From assembly GCF_022668875.1 (NCBI RefSeq), contig NZ_JAKGCR010000001.1, positions 124,001-188,000 on the forward strand: a stretch of 64,000 bases of DNA, read 5' to 3'. The DNA comes from Domibacillus sp. PGB-M46. GTDB lineage: Bacteria; Bacillota; Bacilli; Bacillales; Domibacillaceae. Shown here one piece after another: positions 34,592 through 43,120 of this stretch. Below the pieces are notes generated by a model that saw only the letters and a program-made list of their open reading frames with translations, was not told the DNA's origin and did not search any database. Both the position numbers and the translations under genes were made by a program. How positions within the stretch are numbered: the first letter of the stretch is position 1; every line of letters starts with the position of its first letter.

Positions 34592-35206
34592 ATGTCAAAC
34601 ACTTCTATCCAAACAGATTTTTACACAGCTGTGCAAAATCAATGCTCTCATTATGCTATTTCAAAAGAGTCTGTCGCTTCAGATGAAAGAATCCAAGAAA
34701 TCATTGAATTTGCAGTTAAGCATGTGCCAACTGCTTTTAATTCACAAACAGGACGTGTTGTTGTTCTTCTTGGTGATCAGCATGATACATTGTGGGACAT
34801 TACAACAGAAACGTTAAAAAATGTGGTTCCAGAAGAAAGCTTCGCTTCTGCACAAGAGAAAATGGATATGTTCCAGGCAGGCTACGGAACAGTTTTATTC
34901 TTTGAGGATCAATCGATCGTCCGCAGCCTTCAGGAGCAGTTTGCCCTTTATGCGGACAACTTCCCTGTTTGGTTTAACCAGGCATCCGGCATGCTTCAAT
35001 TTACCGTTTGGACAGCGCTTGAAAACTAAGGCTTTGGCGCAACCCTGCAGCACTACAATCCGCTGATTGATGAAAAAGCAGCAGTCCAGTGGAATATTCC
35101 AGCAGACTGGAAGCTCATTGCTCAAATGCCATTCGGCAAACCAACAGCGCCAGTCGGCGACAAAGAATTTGCGCCGCTTGATGAGCGTGTAAAAGTGTAC
35201 AAATAA
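34592..35206 (+). pseudogene. Nitroreductase family gene interrupted by an in-frame TAA
   Basis: The frame opens at ATG 34592 and stops at TAA 35027-35029 after 145 codons (VWTALEN*). The same frame continues without a break through GFGATLQHYNPLIDEKAAVQWNIPADWKLIAQMPFGKPTAPVGDKEFAPLDERVKVYK to a second stop at 35204-35206, which is the expected C-terminus of the Hbn1/CinD-type nitroreductases of about 200 residues. The TAA stands where relatives often have a charged or Ala/Glu codon (for example GAA), so a single substitution explains it. The lost part includes conserved FMN-site residues. It may be a true nonsense mutation, a sequencing error or, less likely, programmed read-through. Confidence 0.85.
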
Positions 35207-35225
35207 TGTACCCCTTTTTTGAATA

Positions 35226-35267
35226 AAAAAGCGCGGACTTTTCAATATTGAAAAGTCCGCGCTTTTT
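35226..35267. terminator. Bidirectional terminator, 42-base perfect palindrome
   Basis: Arms of 21 bases (35226-35246 and 35247-35267) starting AAAAAGCGCGGAC and ending in TTTTT. It serves the nitroreductase on plus and the LacI-type gene on minus. Confidence 0.85.
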
Positions 35268-36294
35268 AATTTTCATTGGATGAAGGTCCACCGCCGATGA
35301 TTTTTCGAACCGATCCTCTTTCGATTAAAGATGGCGCCAGCATAATCCGATGTCCAATTTGATCCGGCTGCTTGATGAGCTGTAACAGCTGGTCAAATGA
35401 ATAATGAGCAAGCTCTGTAATAGGTTGTGCAATCGTCGTAAGCCCAGGATCGGCAATTTCCGCATAAATGGTATTATCAAAGCCGATAACCGACATATCC
35501 TCGGGTACCCGCACACCCGCTCCTCTCGCTTCGTTGATCAAGACAATAGCGATCAAGTCCGTTGCTGCAAACACAGCGGTTGGCTTTTTCGGGAGACGAA
35601 GCAGCTTTTGCGCGGCTTTTTTCGCTTCCAAAATATCAGAGCGGGTATCAATAACGTACGGTTCTTCAGCCATCACATCTGCTTCTGATAACGCCTGCTG
35701 AAAACCAATCAAGCGGGAACGCCCCGATTGGCGCTGCTTTTCGTACATAATGGCTAATTCATGGTGTCCTTTCGACAGCAAATATTTACCGGCTAAGTAT
35801 CCGCCGCGCACATTGTCTGTCATGACCACACTGGCTGAAGCGTCTAAGTGATTCACAGACAGCATTACGCTCGGTACGCCGCGCTCATTAAATTTTTTGA
35901 AATGGTCCATTTCTTCTGGCTCAATGGCTACCATCACACCGTCGACCTGCTTTTTAGAAAAAAGCTCTAAATATTCTCGTTCCCTCTGCTGCTTATAATC
36001 CGTGCTGCACAGCATCAGTGTGTAACCAGATTCCCGTGCCCGGTTTTCCAGTGCCCGGGCCACTTCCGCAAAAAACGGGTTGGCAATATCAGGAACAAGC
36101 ACGCCGACGGTATATGTTTTTTTGCCTGTCAGTGCCGCTGCGACACTGCTCGGCTGGTAATCAAGAACCCTCATAATCTCTGTTACACGCTTACGGGTTT
36201 TTTCACTGATCCGCCCTGTATTGTTCACGACCTTAGATACGGTAGCAATAGAAACACCCGCTTTTTCCGCCACGTCATAAATCGTCGGTTTCAT
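35266..36294 (-). CDS. LacI-family regulator of the CUT2 sugar importer
   Basis: 342 residues: DNA-binding head TIYDVAEKAGVSIATVSKVVNNTGRISEKTRKRVTEIMRVLDYQPSSVAAALTG, then a ribose-type sensor with VGVLVPDIANPFFAEVARALE, GVMVAIEPEEMD, AIMYEKQRQSGRSRLIGFQ and MSVIGFDNTIYAEI. It resembles RbsR/CcpA-like regulators. It is the last gene of the binding protein-ATPase-permease-regulator operon, and probably binds the AAACGAT/ATCGTTT inverted repeat in front of the binding-protein gene. It ends at the palindromic terminator. Confidence 0.9.
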   Translation of the reverse strand: MKPTIYDVAEKAGVSIATVSKVVNNTGRISEKTRKRVTEIMRVLDYQPSSVAAALTGKKTYTVGVLVPDIANPFFAEVARALENRARESGYTLMLCSTDYKQQREREYLELFSKKQVDGVMVAIEPEEMDHFKKFNERGVPSVMLSVNHLDASASVVMTDNVRGGYLAGKYLLSKGHHELAIMYEKQRQSGRSRLIGFQQALSEADVMAEEPYVIDTRSDILEAKKAAQKLLRLPKKPTAVFAATDLIAIVLINEARGAGVRVPEDMSVIGFDNTIYAEIADPGLTTIAQPITELAHYSFDQLLQLIKQPDQIGHRIMLAPSLIERGSVRKIIGGGPSSNEN

Positions 36295-36394
36295 ATCATC
36301 GTTTCTCCTCGTGTCATTCTATTCTTAGAGTAACACGAAACGCCGTGAATCACTTCATGTGACGCTGAAATTTTTCAGTCAGCATCCCGCCTTA

Positions 36395-37387
36395 TTATTT
36401 TTTCTTATGCTTGCGTGCATCGATATAAACTGCGACTGTAATAATAACGCCTTTTAGAATTTGCTGCCAGTATGAGGAAACGTTCATTAAATCAAGACCG
36501 TTGTTCATTACGCCAATAATCAATGCGCCGATAATGGTTCCGCCAATCGTACCAATGCCGCCTGTTAAGCTGGTGCCACCGATAACAGTCGCTGCAATAG
36601 CATCAAGTTCGTACATGTTACCAGCCGTCGGCTGCCCGGAAGCAATACGTGCTGTTAAAATCAGTCCGGCAATACCGACTAAAAGGCCATTGAATGTGTA
36701 TACTAAAATTTTTACTTTTGTTACGTTCACACCGGCAATCATCGCCGCCTGCTCATTACCGCCAATCGCATAAACATATTTACCAAATCTTGTTTTATTT
36801 AAAAGAATGTAAGAAATCACGCCAATAATAGCAAAAATGATAACAGGTACCGGGATGCCGGCAATCATGCCCTGTCCAAGAAACAATAATGAATCCGATA
36901 AGCCGCCGATTGGGCGTCCGCCGCTGTAAAGAAGCGCAAGTCCGCGTGCCGCGGTCATCATGCCAAGTGTTACAATAAAGGGAGCGATATTTCCTTTTGT
37001 GATTAAAAATCCGTTAAAAAGGCCTGTGCCGGCGCCAATTGCAATGGCAACAAGGACAGCTACAATAAGTGGATATGTTCCTTCCTGTGCAACGGTAGCA
37101 ACAAGCACAGACGTCAATGCCACGACAGAACCGGAAGATAAATCAATTCCGCTTGTAATGATAATGAAGGTTACGCCAATTGCGATGATGCCAATGACCG
37201 CCATCTGTCTTACGATGTTAATAATGTTATTGGAATTAATGAAGTTCGGTTCAAGCGCCGTCATAAGCCCGATTAATGCAACTAAAATAATGAGCATTCC
37301 ATATTTCTTGAATATCGTTCCTGCTTTTGACTCTTTTTGAACGCCTACACCTGGATTGTTATTCGTAACAGTTGATAAGTTGCTCAT
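36395..37387 (-). CDS. CUT2 sugar ABC importer permease (RbsC type)
   Basis: A 330-residue permease with about ten helices. GMLIILVALIGLMTALEPNF is the first; VTFIIITSGIDLSSGSVVAL and GAGTGLFNGFLITKGNIAPFIVTLGMM are RbsC-family segments, and GGTSLTGGIGTIGGTIIGALIIGVMNNGLDLM precedes the C-terminus. It ends 100 bases before the LacI gene and begins 19 bases after the ATPase gene. The sugar is not determinable; no rbsK or rbsD is present, so ribose is not assured. Confidence 0.92.
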   Translation of the reverse strand: MSNLSTVTNNNPGVGVQKESKAGTIFKKYGMLIILVALIGLMTALEPNFINSNNIINIVRQMAVIGIIAIGVTFIIITSGIDLSSGSVVALTSVLVATVAQEGTYPLIVAVLVAIAIGAGTGLFNGFLITKGNIAPFIVTLGMMTAARGLALLYSGGRPIGGLSDSLLFLGQGMIAGIPVPVIIFAIIGVISYILLNKTRFGKYVYAIGGNEQAAMIAGVNVTKVKILVYTFNGLLVGIAGLILTARIASGQPTAGNMYELDAIAATVIGGTSLTGGIGTIGGTIIGALIIGVMNNGLDLMNVSSYWQQILKGVIITVAVYIDARKHKKK

Positions 37388-37406
37388 CCCTATTGCCTCC
37401 CTGTTC

Positions 37407-38927
37407 TTACGATGTTTTTTGTTTCATTAGTTCTCCGCGTGTCGCAAGCTCCATAATCGCTTCCTGTGAAGCTTCCGACCGGTCAAGCTCCCCTGTCTGG
37501 TATCCTTCGCTCATGACGACAATGCGGTCACTCAGCCCGATCACTTCCGGCATTTCCGATGATACGACAATAATAGCTTTTCCCTGCTTGGCCAGCTCAA
37601 AGATCAAGTTATAAATTTCACTTTTCGCTCCGATATCGATGCCGCGAGTCGGCTCGTCAAGAAAGAGAATATCCGGATTGTGGAGAAGCCAGCGGCCAAT
37701 GAGCACCTTTTGCTGGTTGCCTCCGCTTAAATTACTGATGAGCTGGTCCATATTTGGTGTTTTAATATTCATTTTCACCTTTTGGTCTGCACAGTCGCTC
37801 TCAATTTTCTTCCGGTCAAGCAGCCCGCCTTTTTTATATTTGTTGATATTGACCATGATCATGTTATCCCGTACGCTGAGCGGCAGGAAGCAGCCGGTTA
37901 ACTTTCGGTCTTCTGTCAGAAGGCCGATACCCGCATTGATCGCATCTTTCGGCGACCGCATTTTTTTAGACTGACCGCCGACAAGAATTTCTCCTGAATC
38001 TGCCTGCATCGCACCAAAAATCGTTTCCAGAATCTCACTGCGTCCAGAGCCCATTAATCCAGCAATGCCAAGCACTTCTCCTTTACGGACTTGAAAGTTC
38101 ACATCGTAAAACTTTCCTTCTTTTGTTAAGTTTTTGACTTCAAGGGCTACTTCTCCGATGTCTGCATGCTCTTTATTAAATACCTGGGAAAGCTCGCGGC
38201 CGACCATCATTTCAATCAGACGTTCACGGGACATATTGGCGATAGAATCTGTGCCGACATACTGGCCATCCCGAAAAACAGTTAATGTATTGGCAATTTG
38301 CTTGAGCTCTTCCATTTTGTGCGTAATGTAAATGATGCCGACGTTTTTCTTTTGCAGTGAGCGGATAATGTCAAATAAATGGGCAACTTCTTTGTCAGTA
38401 ATAGCGGATGTGGGTTCGTCCATGATGATAAGCTTTGAATCGTAGGAAACCGCTTTGGCGATTTCGACCAGCTGCATTTTTGCTACCGTTAAATCAACCA
38501 TTTTGGCTTTTGGATCGATCGTTGTAATGTTCAGGCGTTCAAAAAGCTCTCTCGTGTTGGCCACAAGCTGCTTTTGGTTCACAATTCCTGTTCTTCCGTA
38601 TGTTGGTTCGCGGCCGAGGAAGATATTTTCTGCCACAGTCATTTCCGGCACTGGATTTAATTCCTGGTGAATCATTGAAATGCCTTTATCAAGCGCTTCA
38701 CTGACATTGTTAATCTTCAATTCTTCACCGTCGAATAGGACGCTTCCTGTGTCAGCAGTATAAATGCCGATCAGGATTTTCATCAGCGTGGATTTACCTG
38801 CGCCATTTTCACCCATCAAGGCATGTACTTCTCCTTTTTTTACATCCAGCCTAACGTTTTGCAATGCTTTAACACCCGGAAAGCTTTTCGATATATCTGA
38901 CATTTGTAAAATGTACGGAGATGTCAT
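37407..38927 (-). CDS. CUT2 sugar ABC importer ATPase (RbsA type)
   Basis: 506 residues from ATG 38925-38927 (the GTG 9 bases upstream lies within GGGGTGAGG). Two nucleotide-binding halves: the first with intact Walker A GENGAGKST and MDEPTSAITDKE; the second with degenerate GLMGSGRSE, LSGGNQQKVLIGRWL and FLDEPTRGIDIGAK, the asymmetry usual for RbsA. Its first half powers transport. It follows the binding-protein gene after a hairpin. Confidence 0.94.
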   Translation of the reverse strand: MTSPYILQMSDISKSFPGVKALQNVRLDVKKGEVHALMGENGAGKSTLMKILIGIYTADTGSVLFDGEELKINNVSEALDKGISMIHQELNPVPEMTVAENIFLGREPTYGRTGIVNQKQLVANTRELFERLNITTIDPKAKMVDLTVAKMQLVEIAKAVSYDSKLIIMDEPTSAITDKEVAHLFDIIRSLQKKNVGIIYITHKMEELKQIANTLTVFRDGQYVGTDSIANMSRERLIEMMVGRELSQVFNKEHADIGEVALEVKNLTKEGKFYDVNFQVRKGEVLGIAGLMGSGRSEILETIFGAMQADSGEILVGGQSKKMRSPKDAINAGIGLLTEDRKLTGCFLPLSVRDNMIMVNINKYKKGGLLDRKKIESDCADQKVKMNIKTPNMDQLISNLSGGNQQKVLIGRWLLHNPDILFLDEPTRGIDIGAKSEIYNLIFELAKQGKAIIVVSSEMPEVIGLSDRIVVMSEGYQTGELDRSEASQEAIMELATRGELMKQKTS

Positions 38928-38952
38928 TTTCCTCACCCCAAGTTTGTTTTAT

Positions 38953-38984
38953 AAAAGCCGGGCGGTATAAACCGCCCGCTTTTT
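38953..38984 (-). terminator. Intra-operon hairpin after the CUT2 binding-protein gene
   Basis: Minus strand GGGCGGT, loop, ACCGCCC with outer AAAAGC/GCTTTT pairing. Probably a partial terminator that favours binding-protein synthesis. Confidence 0.7.
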
Positions 38985-38985
38985 C

Positions 38986-39936
38986 TTACTGCCATTTTTT
39001 CTCGTATGTTTCTACGTTTTCAGGTGTGATTAATTCGAACTCAACGTAGTTCATTTTTTCAACTTCTTCCCCTTTGGCTGCTTTAGCTGCAATTTCAAGC
39101 CCTTTTGATCCTTGGCCAGCTGCATCCTGGAACACAGAAATTTTCAGCTTTCCTGATTTTACATACTCAAGTGCATCCGGTGTGCCGTCAATGCCTGCTA
39201 CAGTCACTTCTTCAAGCTTGCCAGCTGCTTCAAGTGCCATGATTGCACCAATCGCCATTTCATCGTTGTTTGCTACAATAGCGTCAATTTTCTCGCCTGA
39301 TTGCAGCCAGTTTTCCATCAATGTCATCCCTTTTGCGCGATCCCAGTCTGCATTCTTTTCTTTTACTAGTTTCATGCTTGGATTTTTCTCAATTACTTGT
39401 TTGTTTCCTTCCGTACGTTTAATTTCTGCTTCTTGTCCAGATTGGCCGTTCATAATGGCCACGTTTCCTTTACCGCCTAGAAGTTTCGCAACTGCCTCCA
39501 TTTGCATAATGCCTGAATCAATTGAGTTACCGCCAACAAACGCTGTTGCATCTTCAATTCCTTCATACGTACGATTCACCACGACAATTGGAATTTCTGC
39601 TGCATTTGCCATATCCACGATTGTGCCTACAGATTCTGTATCAACTGGTACGATTGCAATTGCATCTACACCTTGTGAAATAAACGTCTCAACTTGAGAC
39701 ATCTGCTTTGCTGCGTCATTCATTGCATCCACATAAACGCCTTCAATATTGCCTGCTTTTTTCTCATAATCCATCATGCCGTCCTGCAGGTAGCTGAGCC
39801 ATTTATCGTCAAAGTCCGGAAGTGCCACACCAATTTTTAATTTATCATCGCCGCCAGCACTGTCTCCTCTACATCCTGCCAATACAGCTGTTAGTGCTAC
39901 CATCAACGCCATGAACAGAAAAAACTTTTTCTTCAT
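38986..39936 (-). CDS. CUT2 sugar-binding lipoprotein (RbsB type)
   Basis: 316 residues. Lipoprotein signal FLFMALMVALTAVLAGC with lipidated Cys22. Mature part is a periplasmic-binding-protein type I fold: LKIGVALPDFDDKWLSYLQDGMMDY, VETFISQGVDAIAIVPVDTES, IPIVVVNRTYEG, GNVAIMNGQSGQEAEIKRTEG, AIVANNDEMAIGAIMAL and VAGIDGTPDALEYVKSG. It binds a pentose, hexose or cyclitol. First gene of the operon behind GGGGGAGGAAG and a perfect cre match. Confidence 0.92.
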   Translation of the reverse strand: MKKKFFLFMALMVALTAVLAGCRGDSAGGDDKLKIGVALPDFDDKWLSYLQDGMMDYEKKAGNIEGVYVDAMNDAAKQMSQVETFISQGVDAIAIVPVDTESVGTIVDMANAAEIPIVVVNRTYEGIEDATAFVGGNSIDSGIMQMEAVAKLLGGKGNVAIMNGQSGQEAEIKRTEGNKQVIEKNPSMKLVKEKNADWDRAKGMTLMENWLQSGEKIDAIVANNDEMAIGAIMALEAAGKLEEVTVAGIDGTPDALEYVKSGKLKISVFQDAAGQGSKGLEIAAKAAKGEEVEKMNYVEFELITPENVETYEKKWQ

Positions 39937-39978
39937 TTTTTTCTTCCTCCCCCAGGTTGTTCATATATGGAAACGATA

Positions 39979-39993
39979 TGAAATCGTTTTCAA
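39979..39993. promoter_or_regulatory. cre site and LacI-type operator before the CUT2 operon
   Basis: Minus strand TTGAAAACGATTTCA fits every defined position of the cre consensus. It is nested in an inverted repeat AAACGAT-N5-ATCGTTT (39971-39989) that suits the operon's own LacI regulator. Confidence 0.72.
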
Positions 39994-40257
39994 AAAAGTG
40001 AATGTGTTAAATTGCTTGTCCCTGCATCCCGAGCTCGTTTCTTTTACAGCACATACAGTTTCTTCGAAAAAAAGGTTAAGCGTTTTCTCAACTAACACTA
40101 TGTGTCTCTTTTTCCTGCGCTTGATGCAGCCTTGCTCAGGAGATCTTCCAGCTTCACCGCATAACTCTTTTAATCAGGAATCTGCACACTCTAATAATCA
40201 GTCCCTTACATCTTTGCAGTGGTTTTATTCTTTCTTTCTGCCTTCATGCTATTGCAT

Positions 40258-40272
40258 ATGAAAACGATTACT
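40258..40272. promoter_or_regulatory. cre-like box
   Basis: Plus strand ATGAAAACGATTACT, 14 of 15 positions of the cre consensus, about 320 bases upstream of the CUT2 operon and 195 bases upstream of the secreted-protein gene. Confidence 0.4.
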
Positions 40273-40467
40273 TTTCTGAATTTTCTTGATTAAGTAAGCG
40301 CTTAACTAGATATTAATCGATGTGTTTTTAAAGATCAAGAAGAATTTTGCAAAAAAATAGTTGTGAACGTGAACAAAATTAAAAAGTTTTCAATTTGACA
40401 TGTACTTGACTTAATTATCGGGTAAACTAAAAACATCTAGTAAAGGAAATGCACAGGAGGAAGAATC

Positions 40468-40929
40468 ATGAAGAAGAAAACAATGTCATATGTTATGACG
40501 GGCGCGCTATCCATTACAATTTTAAGCGGTGTTTCCTCTTCTCCAGCGCAGGCGGCTTCCCCGCAGCTTATTAAAGAACAAACGACCTCGTCTGTTGCTC
40601 GTACAGGCACAAGAAATTTTGCCGACATCATTGCAGATCAAGCAATGGCACTCGGTGTTTATAATGAACATGATGATTTGGAAACAGTTGCCAAAAAAGT
40701 CCGTCTGGCGAAGTTACAGCGCCAGGCCGAGGCTCTCCATCTTGATACGGCTGGCAAAGATGAAAAAACACTTCGCCTTCAGGTGAAAAAAGCCCATAAA
40801 GCCTACGTACATAATGTGGCGGACCAATTCGGCATCCAAACAACAGAAGGACAGCGCACAAAAGAAATCATTGCGGCCATTGCGGAAGTAAATAAAACAG
40901 CGGCTGAACAATTAAATGGATTTTATTAA
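40468..40929 (+). CDS. Small secreted protein of unknown function
   Basis: 153 residues behind a strong GGAGGAAG site. A signal peptide (KKKTMSYVMTGALSITILSGVSSSPAQAAS) with cleavage predicted after AQA near residue 29; no lipobox. The mature 124 residues are hydrophilic and helical, with KKVRLAKLQRQAEALHLDTAGKDEKTLRLQVKKAHKAYVHNVADQFGI resembling two short repeat-like helices, and no cysteines. I do not recognise the family. A terminator separates it from the two-component system that follows 61 bases later. Confidence 0.78.
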   Translation: MKKKTMSYVMTGALSITILSGVSSSPAQAASPQLIKEQTTSSVARTGTRNFADIIADQAMALGVYNEHDDLETVAKKVRLAKLQRQAEALHLDTAGKDEKTLRLQVKKAHKAYVHNVADQFGIQTTEGQRTKEIIAAIAEVNKTAAEQLNGFY

Positions 40930-40956
40930 AACCGGCCAAGCAAGGCCGGTTTTTTG
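40928..40956 (+). terminator. Terminator after the secreted-protein gene
   Basis: AAAACCGGCC, AAGCAA loop, GGCCGGTTTTTT. Confidence 0.85.
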
Positions 40957-40989
40957 TCGAACCCTTTAACAAAGGAAAGGAAGATAGAC

Positions 40990-41673
40990 ATGCAGACAGT
41001 TTTAATTGCAGAAGATGAACCGGCAATCAGCCAGGTATTAAAGGTATATGTGGCGAAAGCCGGCTTTGATGTTGTACAAGCTTTTAATGGAACGGAAGCG
41101 GTTGAAAAGTTTCATTCGATTTCTCCTTCTCTTGTTCTGCTTGATGTGATGATGCCAGGAAAAGATGGCTGGGCGGTATTAAAAGAAATTCGGGAAAGCA
41201 GCAGCTGCCCGGTGATTATGCTGACGGCTTTAAATGATGTGAACTATCGGCTGGACGGCTTAAACAGCGGAGCGGACGATTATATCTCTAAACCCTTTAT
41301 CGCCGATGAAGTCGTTGCACGCATACGGGCTGTGCTTCGCCGTTCCGATTCAAAACGCACCGACGAGAATGTACAGCACTTCGGAAGCCTGACGATTGAC
41401 TTTACCGCGCATCGTATTTCTTTAGGAAGTAAAGACATTACCTTAACACCGCGGGACTTGTCTTTGCTGCTGTTCTTAGCGGCGGCTCCCAACCGGACCT
41501 TTACGCGGGACCAGCTTTTAGATGAGGTATGGGGGCATGATTACGATGGAAGCGATCGTGCAGTTGATTTATCTGTGAAGAGAATCCGGAAAGCACTGGC
41601 AAAGTGGCCGTCATCTGAGGGGGAAATTAAAACATTGCGCGGCTTAGGGTATCAATTTGTTACGGCGGAATAG
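40990..41673 (+). CDS. OmpR/PhoB-family response regulator
   Basis: 227 residues from the ATG at 40990, which follows AAAGGAAAGGAAG; a frame-compatible upstream start lacks a site. Receiver: LIAEDEPA acidic pocket, phospho-Asp52 in LVLLDVMMPGKDG, MLTA Thr, SKPF Lys. The C-terminal winged helix has RDLSLLLFLAAAPNRTFTRDQLLDEVWGHDYDGSDRAVDLSVKRIRKAL. It overlaps the kinase gene by 17 bases. The regulon is not known; the secreted protein just upstream is one candidate. Confidence 0.94.
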   Translation: MQTVLIAEDEPAISQVLKVYVAKAGFDVVQAFNGTEAVEKFHSISPSLVLLDVMMPGKDGWAVLKEIRESSSCPVIMLTALNDVNYRLDGLNSGADDYISKPFIADEVVARIRAVLRRSDSKRTDENVQHFGSLTIDFTAHRISLGSKDITLTPRDLSLLLFLAAAPNRTFTRDQLLDEVWGHDYDGSDRAVDLSVKRIRKALAKWPSSEGEIKTLRGLGYQFVTAE

Positions 41674-43093
41674 AACACGGCGCATCTCGCTGCTTCGTTA
41701 TTGGACAACCCGTTATGCCATTACCCTTGCCCTCGGCCTGCTTGTCCTGGCTATGCTGTCGGTCGTCTGGATCCAGCACACGACTCTTCAAAACCGGCTC
41801 GATGTATCCGAGTTTTTAGCAGCGGAGCTTGCCGGCCGCATTGCCGGGAGCCAGCAGGCTGGCGATGACTCTGAGGCATCTTCTTACCTTGACCGGGACA
41901 TGCTCGATGTGCGGGATGAACTGAACAAAATGGAATCCCCCCCTTCCATTTTTATTACGGATGTGAATGGTGTGATCATATCCGCTGGTGACGACAACTT
42001 ATACAAAGAAAGTTCTTTTCCGACCGCTGTACTTGAGAAAAACAGTTCGGTACAGACCTTTTCCGCCTTAAACGATGACGCCATTGTTTACTTGATCAAA
42101 AAACCAATCATGGTAAATGAGATTACATTCGGATGGGTCGTCATGCTGCAGCCGGAAGATAAATTTGCCGATTTAAACGATGAATACCGTCTGCTTGCAA
42201 TGCTTATTATCGGCAGCGGCCTGCTTGGCTGGGCAGCGATTTACATTTTATCGCGCCGGCTTGCACGGCCAATCAGTGCAGCAGCTGCCGCGGCCAAAGA
42301 AATTCGCAACGGTAACTACGGAGTACTCCTTAAGCCTTCGAGGGCCAAAGAACAGGAAGTATACGACCTCGTCACATCTTTTAACGATATGGCTGTCCGC
42401 CTTGAACAGCTTGAATCTATTCGTGCTGAACTGCTTGCGGGTGTCACCCACGAGTTAAAAACACCTGTTACCTCAATCAGCGGCCTGCTTCAAGCTGTCA
42501 AAGACGACGTTGTTACCGGGGAAGAAGCGAAAGAATTTCTTGCGATTTCTTTAAAAGAAACGGAACGAATGCAGAATATGATCAATGACCTGCTCGAATT
42601 CAACACGTTTGCAGCCAATGCTCTGCCGGTTTCAACCGCACCGCATGAACTCAATGAACTAACCGGCGACATTGTTCATGAATGGAACTTAGCCCGTAAC
42701 CCGGACGGCATACCTATTCATTTTCATCCGTATGAGCGGGACTTGATGGTGCTGACGGATCCTGACCGCTTGCAGCAGATTATGATGAACCTGCTCAACA
42801 ACGCGGCTCATGCTATTGAAGCGAAAGGCCAGCTTTCTGTTTCAATTCGCATTGATGAATCGTACGCCCTCATTGACGTAGCCGATACGGGAATTGGTAT
42901 TCCGGATGCTGAAAGAGCCTTGATCTTTGAACGGTTTTATCGTGGAGAAAATAAAAAATATAAAGTCCGCGGCCTCGGTCTCGGCCTCCCGTTCAGCCAG
43001 CTGCTTGCCCGGGCCATGGATGGCGACCTGGTGCTGAAGGAAACATCACCTCTTGGCACAACCTTTACGATTAAATTAAAAAAACAGGACTGA
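41657..43093 (+). CDS. Sensor histidine kinase
   Basis: 478 residues, starting at TTG 41657 inside the regulator gene (the only start before the first helix). Membrane helices near 20-42 and 180-198 enclose an extracellular domain of about 135 residues (SIFITDVNGVIISAGDDN, PAS-like or dCache-like). HAMP follows, then HisKA with His265 in AGVTHELKTPVTSISGL and HATPase (NLLNNAAHAIE, DTGIGIPD, VRGLGLGLPFSQLL). Partner of the regulator encoded before it. The stimulus is unknown. Confidence 0.92.
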   Translation: MLRRNRTRRISLLRYWTTRYAITLALGLLVLAMLSVVWIQHTTLQNRLDVSEFLAAELAGRIAGSQQAGDDSEASSYLDRDMLDVRDELNKMESPPSIFITDVNGVIISAGDDNLYKESSFPTAVLEKNSSVQTFSALNDDAIVYLIKKPIMVNEITFGWVVMLQPEDKFADLNDEYRLLAMLIIGSGLLGWAAIYILSRRLARPISAAAAAAKEIRNGNYGVLLKPSRAKEQEVYDLVTSFNDMAVRLEQLESIRAELLAGVTHELKTPVTSISGLLQAVKDDVVTGEEAKEFLAISLKETERMQNMINDLLEFNTFAANALPVSTAPHELNELTGDIVHEWNLARNPDGIPIHFHPYERDLMVLTDPDRLQQIMMNLLNNAAHAIEAKGQLSVSIRIDESYALIDVADTGIGIPDAERALIFERFYRGENKKYKVRGLGLGLPFSQLLARAMDGDLVLKETSPLGTTFTIKLKKQD

Positions 43094-43117
43094 TGCCTCC
43101 GCATCAGTCCTGTTTTT
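43081..43117. terminator. Bidirectional terminator
   Basis: AAAACAGGACTGATG with its complement CATCAGTCCTGTTTT; the kinase stop codon lies within the left arm and the yclQ-like gene ends next to it. Confidence 0.87.
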
Positions 43118-43120
43118 GAA

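Larger units (their letters stand above)
39937..40467. other. Divergent regulatory interval with several LacI/CcpA-like boxes
   Basis: About 530 bases without a credible gene. LacI/cre-like boxes occur at 39979-39993, near 40077-40090 (GTTAAGCGTTTTC), 40258-40272 and near 40292-40306 (GTAAGCGCTTAAC). TTGACA at about 40397 and TTGACT near 40408 precede the plus-strand gene, but no well-spaced -10 box could be settled. Confidence 0.55.

Noticed and set aside
35266-39936. Calling the CUT2 operon a ribose operon (rbsRACB)
   Set aside because: No rbsK or rbsD is present and the binding-protein ligand residues could not be judged, so no sugar is named.
39911-40261. 116-codon plus-strand frame upstream of the secreted-protein gene
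   Set aside because: It begins inside the binding-protein signal sequence on the other strand and crosses operator boxes; no ribosome site.
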